A stretch of DNA of 64,000 nucleotides from CAVTJL01 sp963735065 (GTDB lineage: Bacteria; Pseudomonadota; Alphaproteobacteria; Geminicoccales; Geminicoccaceae): the NCBI GenBank assembly GCA_963735065.1, contig CAVTJL010000004.1, positions 1,550,001-1,614,000 of the forward strand. The letters run 5' to 3'. The notes beneath the pieces are model-generated. The model ran no database searches. It saw only the letters and a program-made list of their open reading frames with translations, and was not told the origin of the DNA. Positions 59,849 to 64,000 of this stretch are shown piece by piece; the first letter of the stretch is position 1, and every line of letters starts with the position of its first letter. A program made the translations under genes and the position numbers.

Positions 59849-61119
59849 GACGCCACCGATCCGACGAGGATCCCGTTCTCGAGCCCGCCCAGCTCGAGCA
59901 TCGCTATCGTGCCGGCCGCCACGGGTGGCCCGCCGGGAGCCAGGCGCACCGGTGCGAAATGATCGGTGCGACCGAGCCCGTCACGCTCGATGAGCGATCG
60001 CCGGCGCTGGCCCAGCTGCGCCCGGAGAAAACGCTCGAGCGCTGCGTCGCCGGCTGCCCGAAGCCTGGCCGCGCGCTCCTTGCGCACCGGCACGGGCACC
60101 GACGGCATGCGGGCCGCCGGCGTGCCGGGCCGCTCGGAATAGGGGAAGACGTGGAGGAAGGTGAGCCCGGCCTCCTCGATCAGGGCGAGCGTGCGCTCGA
60201 ACATCGCCTCGTCCTCGGTCGGGAAGCCGGCGATGAGATCGGCACCGAGCACGAGATCCGGGCGCAGCGAGCGCAGCCGATCGGCGAGCCGGACGACGTC
60301 GGCGCGAAGGTGGCGGCGCCGCATGCGCTTCAGGACGAGATCGTCGCCCGCCTGCACGGAGAGATGCAGATGCGGCATCAGCCGCGGCTCCTCGGAAAGC
60401 AGGCGCTCGAGGTCGGGATCGACCTCGGCCGGATCGATCGAGGAGAGCCTGAGCCGTGGCAGATCCGGCACCTCGTCCAGGACCTGCCGCAGCATCGAGC
60501 CCAGCGTGGGCCGGTCCGGCAGGTCCTTGCCGTAGGAGGTGATGTCGACCCCGGTGACGACCAGCTCGGCATAGCCGTTGGCGCGAAGCCGGCGTGCCTG
60601 CTCGACGATCGTCGCCGCCGGCACGCTGCGGCTGGGCCCGCGGCCATAGGGAATAATGCAGAAGGTGCAGCGATGATCGCAGCCGCCCTGCACCTCGAGA
60701 AAGGCGCGGGTCCGCCCGTCGAAGCCCTCGACGAGATGCCCCGCGGCCTCGCGCGGCTGCATGATGTCGGCCACGGCAACGCGCTCGAGCCCGGCCCGGG
60801 CGATGGCCTGCCAGGTCTCGGGGCGCAGCTTCTCCGCATTGCCGACGACGTGATCGACCTCGGCCATGGCGGCAAAGCCCGCCGTGGCGACCTGGGCGCC
60901 GCAGCCGGTGACGACGATCCGCGCCTCGGGCCGGGCGCGGCGGGCCCGACGGACCGCCTGGCGCGCCTGGCGCTCCGCCTCGGCGGTGACGGCGCAGGTG
61001 TGGATGATGATGGTGCCGTCCAGCGCCGCGCGCTGCGCGTGCGCCCGCATCACCTCCGACTCGAAGGTGTTCAGGCGACAGCCGAAGGTGACGACCTCGA
61101 CGTCCACGACCCCTCTCAC
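59845..61119 (-). CDS. mtaB: tRNA t6A37 methylthiotransferase MtaB
   Basis: A 424-residue radical SAM enzyme forming ms2t6A at tRNA position 37. VVTFGCRLNTFESEVMRAHA and ITGCGAQ-like VVTGCGAQVA carry the first cluster cysteines, with CAVTAEAERQARQAVRRARR between them. CDHRCTFCIIPYGRGPSRS near 146 is the radical SAM CxxxCxxC motif. A TRAM-like tail ends the protein. GTG 61119 overlaps the dapF stop as GTGA. Further GTG codons a few residues in are alternatives. Confidence 0.94.
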   Translation of the reverse strand: MRGVVDVEVVTFGCRLNTFESEVMRAHAQRAALDGTIIIHTCAVTAEAERQARQAVRRARRARPEARIVVTGCGAQVATAGFAAMAEVDHVVGNAEKLRPETWQAIARAGLERVAVADIMQPREAAGHLVEGFDGRTRAFLEVQGGCDHRCTFCIIPYGRGPSRSVPAATIVEQARRLRANGYAELVVTGVDITSYGKDLPDRPTLGSMLRQVLDEVPDLPRLRLSSIDPAEVDPDLERLLSEEPRLMPHLHLSVQAGDDLVLKRMRRRHLRADVVRLADRLRSLRPDLVLGADLIAGFPTEDEAMFERTLALIEEAGLTFLHVFPYSERPGTPAARMPSVPVPVRKERAARLRAAGDAALERFLRAQLGQRRRSLIERDGLGRTDHFAPVRLAPGGPPVAAGTIAMLELGGLENGILVGSVAS

Positions 61120-61946
61120 GCGCCCAGCAGCTCGTCCTGGAGGGCACCCGAGAAGCTGAGCGCGGTGGGCCCGGTCATCAGAACCGGCCCCTCGCCATCC
61201 CAGTCGATCTCGAGCGATCCTCCGTCCAAGATGAGGGCGGCGGGAGACGAGACAAGCCCACGCCGCACGGCTGCGACCAGGGCGGCGCAGGCACCGCTGC
61301 CGCAGGCGAGCGTCAGGCCGGCGCCGCGCTCGAAGACACGCAGCCGGATGGCCTGCCGGCCCTGGACCTGGGCAAAGCCGATATTGGCCCGATCGGGAAA
61401 GATCGGATGCCGCTCGAGCAGGGCGCCCAGCCGGGCGACGTCGATCGCCCCGAGGTCCGGGACGAAGAAGACGGCGTGCGGGTTGCCCATGCTCACCGCC
61501 ACGGGACGCGGCAGGCCCTCAAGCTCGAGGGGCACCTCGAGCGTGTCGCAGGCGACGGCCAGTGGAATGTCCTGCCAGTCGAGGCGCGGCGGCGGCATCT
61601 CGACGGTGACCTGGCCATCGGCCGCCCGGCGCGCAGGCAGGAAGCCCGCCGGGCTGTCGAGCACGAGGGCGTCCCGGCCCAGCTCGTCCATCAAGAGCCG
61701 TGCCGCGCAGCGCGTGCCGTTGCCGCAGGCCCCGGCCTCGCTGCCGTCGGCGTTCAAGAAGACGAGCCTCGCATCGGCGTTCGCGGCGCGCTCGACACGG
61801 ATCAGCTGATCGAACCCGACGCCGCGATGGCGATCGGCGATCCGCAGGATCTGGGCCGGGCTCAGCGACACGCTCTCCTGTCGCTCGTCGATGACGACGA
61901 AGTCGTTGCCGAGGCCGTGCATCTTATGGAAGGGAATGGGCCGCAT
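61116..61946 (-). CDS. dapF: Diaminopimelate epimerase
   Basis: A 276-residue cytoplasmic enzyme converting LL- to meso-diaminopimelate for lysine and peptidoglycan. FHKMHGLGNDFVVID at the start is diagnostic. The two catalytic cysteines are in GACGNGTRCA near 73 and LACGSGACAA near 218. SMGNPHAVFFVPD is also conserved. ATG 61946 follows no strong ribosome site, but similarity begins at residue 4. It is the first gene of the minus-strand group running to DUF2155. Confidence 0.96.
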   Translation of the reverse strand: MRPIPFHKMHGLGNDFVVIDERQESVSLSPAQILRIADRHRGVGFDQLIRVERAANADARLVFLNADGSEAGACGNGTRCAARLLMDELGRDALVLDSPAGFLPARRAADGQVTVEMPPPRLDWQDIPLAVACDTLEVPLELEGLPRPVAVSMGNPHAVFFVPDLGAIDVARLGALLERHPIFPDRANIGFAQVQGRQAIRLRVFERGAGLTLACGSGACAALVAAVRRGLVSSPAALILDGGSLEIDWDGEGPVLMTGPTALSFSGALQDELLGA

Positions 61947-61971
61947 GGCGGCCGAGATAGACGGGCCATGC

Positions 61972-61990
61972 GCCGGGCGCAATGCCCGGC
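61972..61990. repeat. 7-bp inverted repeat upstream of dapF
   Basis: GCCGGGC (61972-61978) and GCCCGGC (61984-61990) pair perfectly around GCAAT, between the divergent dapF and ffh genes. No T run follows on either strand. Possible operator or leader stem; function unknown. Confidence 0.35.
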
Positions 61991-62013
61991 ACGCCCGGCC
62001 GGGGTGCTCGACC

Positions 62014-62042
62014 TTGACTTTGCGCGCTCGCAGGCACATACG
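62014..62042 (+). promoter_or_regulatory. Candidate sigma-70-type promoter of ffh-rpsP-rimM
   Basis: TTGACT (62014-62019) and CATACG (62037-62042) are 17 bases apart, about 100 bases upstream of ffh. The -35 box is near-consensus and the -10 box weaker. Position in the divergent dapF/ffh gap is as expected. A CCTTGC-G-GCAAGG palindrome follows a few bases downstream. Confidence 0.5.
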
Positions 62043-62145
62043 CTTCCGCCTTGCGGCAAGGTTGGCCGCGTAAGGTGCAACAGATCGACGAGCGCGCCGG
62101 GAATTCCCCCCTCGGGCGGGATTCCGTGCGCGCCATTGGGCATCA

Positions 62146-63516
62146 ATGTTCGAGAACCTCACGAGCCGGCTCGGCGCCGTCTTCGACCGCCTGAAGGGCA
62201 AGGGCGTCCTTTCCGAGCAGGACGTCGGCGAGGCGCTGCGCGAGATCCGCGTGGCGCTGCTCGAGGCCGACGTGGCCCTGCCCGTGGTCAAGGACTTCGT
62301 CGCCGGCATCCGCGAGAAGGCGGTCGGCCAGGAGGTGCTCCGCTCGATCACGCCCGGCCAGATGGTCGTCAAGATCGTTCACGACCACTTGAAGGACCTG
62401 CTGGGCGGCGAGGCTGCCGATGTTCGTCTGGCCGGCTCGCCCCCCACCGTCATCTTGATGGTCGGCCTTCAGGGCTCGGGCAAGACGACGAGCTCGGCCA
62501 AGCTCGCCCGCCGGCTGCGCCTGCGCGACAAGAAGAAGGCGCTCCTGGCCTCGCTCGACGTCCAGCGGCCGGCTGCCCAGCACCAGCTCGAGGTTCTGGC
62601 CAAGCAGTGCGAGGTGGCGAGCCTGCCGATCGTCGCCGGCCAGGGCCCGGTCGACATCGCGAGGCGGGCGCTCGAGGTTGCGCGGCGCGAGGGCTACGAC
62701 GTCCTCATCCTCGACACGGCGGGCCGGCTGCACATCGACGACACGCTGATGGAAGAGCTGGTCCGGGTCCGCGACCTGTCCCGCCCGCACGAGACGCTGC
62801 TCGTCGCCGACGCGCTGACCGGCCAGGATGCCGTCAACGTCGCCCGCGCCTTCCACGAGCGCATCGGGGTGACCGGCATCGTCCTCACCCGCCTCGACGG
62901 CGACGCGCGTGGCGGTGCCGCGCTCAGCATGCGGCGGGTGACGGGACAGCCGATCAAGCTCGTCGGCACCGGCGAGAAGCTCGACGCGCTCGAGGCTTTC
63001 CATCCGGAGCGGATGGCCGGCCGCATCCTCGGCATGGGCGACGTCGTGTCGCTGGTCGAGAAGGCGGCCGAGCTGGTCGACCAGGACGAGGCGGAGAAGA
63101 TCGCAAAGAAGCTCGCCAAGGGCAGCTTCGACATGAACGACTTCCGCTCCCAGCTGGCGCAGGTGAGCAAGATGGGCGGCATGGGCGGCATCCTGGGCAA
63201 GCTGCCGGGCATCCAGAAGTTCAAGGCGCAGATTGCCGACGCGAAGCTGGACGACAGCCTCGTGACACGCCAGATCGCGATCATCGATTCGATGACGCGC
63301 AAGGAGCGGCGCGAGCCCAAGAGCATCGACGGCTCGAGACGGCGGCGGATCGCCCGGGGCTCCGGCACCGAGGTCCAGGACGTCAACCGCCTCCTCAAGC
63401 AGCATCGCCAGATGCAGGACATGATGAAGCAGATGAAGAAGGCCGGCGGCATGAAGGGCCTTCAGGGCATGCTCGGCCGGGGCGGCGGGCTGCCGCCCGG
63501 CCTTCTGCCGCGCTGA
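62146..63516 (+). CDS. ffh: Signal recognition particle protein Ffh
   Basis: A 456-residue SRP54 GTPase that binds signal peptides and 4.5S RNA. N domain: FENLTSRLGAVFDRLKGKG. G domain: GLQGSGKTTSSAKLA near 106, DVQRPAAQHQLEVLA, LILDTAGRLHIDD and TRLDGDARGGAALSM. M domain: FRSQLAQVSKMGGMGGILGK, the SRRRRIARGSG RNA-binding helix-turn-helix, and the Met-rich MQDMMKQMKKAGGMKG tail. ATG 62146 is followed at once by family sequence. rpsP follows 47 bases after the stop. Confidence 0.98.
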   Translation: MFENLTSRLGAVFDRLKGKGVLSEQDVGEALREIRVALLEADVALPVVKDFVAGIREKAVGQEVLRSITPGQMVVKIVHDHLKDLLGGEAADVRLAGSPPTVILMVGLQGSGKTTSSAKLARRLRLRDKKKALLASLDVQRPAAQHQLEVLAKQCEVASLPIVAGQGPVDIARRALEVARREGYDVLILDTAGRLHIDDTLMEELVRVRDLSRPHETLLVADALTGQDAVNVARAFHERIGVTGIVLTRLDGDARGGAALSMRRVTGQPIKLVGTGEKLDALEAFHPERMAGRILGMGDVVSLVEKAAELVDQDEAEKIAKKLAKGSFDMNDFRSQLAQVSKMGGMGGILGKLPGIQKFKAQIADAKLDDSLVTRQIAIIDSMTRKERREPKSIDGSRRRRIARGSGTEVQDVNRLLKQHRQMQDMMKQMKKAGGMKGLQGMLGRGGGLPPGLLPR

Positions 63517-63563
63517 GCCACTCCCTAGAACCCACGGAACACGAGACTGAGAGAGAAGAGAGC

Positions 63564-63908
63564 ATGACGGTCCGGATTCGTCTCGCCAGAGGTGGTGCCA
63601 AGAAGCGCCCGTTCTATCGCATCGTCGCCGCCGACCAGCGGAGCCCGCGCGACGGCCGCTTCCTCGAGAAGCTGGGCAGCTACAGCCCGCTGCTGCCGAG
63701 CGACAACGAGCAGCGGATCGTCCTCAAGGAGGAGCGCATCCGCTACTGGATCGGCCAGGGCGCCCAGGTGAGCGACCGTGTCGCCCGCTTCCTCGACAAG
63801 GCCGGCATCATGCCGGGTGCCACGCGCCACAAGGGCACCGGCAAGCGCGCCGCCGAGATCGAGAAGAAGAAGGCCGAGGCCGAGGCCGCCGCCTCCGCCA
63901 GCGCCTGA
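63564..63908 (+). CDS. rpsP: 30S ribosomal protein S16
   Basis: A 114-residue ribosomal protein. TVRIRLARGGAKKRPFYRIV and DQRSPRDGRFLEKLGSY are diagnostic, and IRYWIGQGAQVSDRVARFLD follows. The C-terminal 25 residues form a charged Lys/Glu/Ala-rich tail, usual in Alphaproteobacteria. ATG 63564 is preceded by a GAGAGAAGAGAG purine tract. It lies between ffh and rimM, the standard order. Confidence 0.98.
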   Translation: MTVRIRLARGGAKKRPFYRIVAADQRSPRDGRFLEKLGSYSPLLPSDNEQRIVLKEERIRYWIGQGAQVSDRVARFLDKAGIMPGATRHKGTGKRAAEIEKKKAEAEAAASASA

Positions 63909-63932
63909 TCCAGCGGGTGACCGCAGTCCGTC

Positions 63933-64000
63933 ATGGCTCCCTCTCGCCCCGAGCGCCTGGTCTGCATCGCCGCCGTCGCGGCGGCGCATGGCGTGCGCGG
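63933..64000 (+). CDS. rimM: Ribosome maturation factor RimM (5' part only)
   Basis: The first 22 codons, starting at ATG 63933, 24 bases after rpsP. LVCIAAVAAAHGVRG matches the start of RimM, which assists 30S maturation around S19. The gene continues past the window edge. Position after rpsP supports the call. Confidence 0.88.
   Translation, partial: MAPSRPERLVCIAAVAAAHGVR

Overview
The window looks like a stretch of an alphaproteobacterial chromosome, probably Rhodospirillales-like or Geminicoccus-like. It is very GC-rich, with G or C at most third codon positions. Several core gene orders are typical of that class: dcd-murA-DUF2948-hisD-UPF0262-phosphatase-infA-maf-rng-yacG, aroQ-accB-accC-aat, dapF-mtaB-ftsY-mlaD-DUF2155, and ffh-rpsP-rimM. 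The genus cannot be fixed from the sequence alone.

Layout. 1-3.5 kb: the end of a thioesterase gene, a small unknown protein, an ACT-like protein coupled to a secreted protein, a short-chain dehydrogenase and a DsbA-like protein. 3.7-7.0 kb: a 1110-residue SAM/adenylate cyclase/ATPase/TPR signalling protein. 7.0-14.4 kb: a minus-strand housekeeping operon for cell wall, histidine, translation initiation and RNA processing. 14.4-17.3 kb: a patchy region with a tRNA-Thr(GGT), a degenerate duplication ending at the tRNA, a cadherin-like repeat protein, a cysteine-rich secreted protein and an internally deleted remnant of an FAD oxidase gene. 17.5-29.6 kb: accessory metabolism, namely a lodAB-type quinone-cofactor oxidase pair with a broken lodA, a sulfatase, a sulfonate/taurine-type ABC transporter, a PQQ-type sugar dehydrogenase, an AGPS-like FAD oxidase and a MarR-acetyltransferase fusion. 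29.6-33.0 kb: an aaeXAB-like efflux operon. 33.2-33.9 kb: a broken 2-oxoglutarate oxygenase gene.

33.9-51.4 kb is the largest coherent system: six tightly packed minus-strand genes, glgE, treS-mak, glgB, a glgX-treZ fusion, malQ and treY. Together they encode trehalose synthesis from glucan (TreY/TreZ), interconversion of trehalose and maltose with phosphorylation (TreS-Mak), glucan extension from maltose 1-phosphate (GlgE), and branching, debranching and disproportionation (GlgB, GlgX, MalQ). 51.5-54.8 kb: a DUF488 gene, the N-degron leucyltransferase bpt and a TRAP transporter pair. 54.9-64 kb: core genes again, including both halves of the signal recognition particle pathway (ftsY, ffh).

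Five genes (lodA, the oxygenase, glgB, the DUF488 gene, dctM) carry seven single-base indels in all, each in a run of two or three identical bases. This may be uncorrected sequencing error or real decay, and it should be settled before any of them is treated as a pseudogene.
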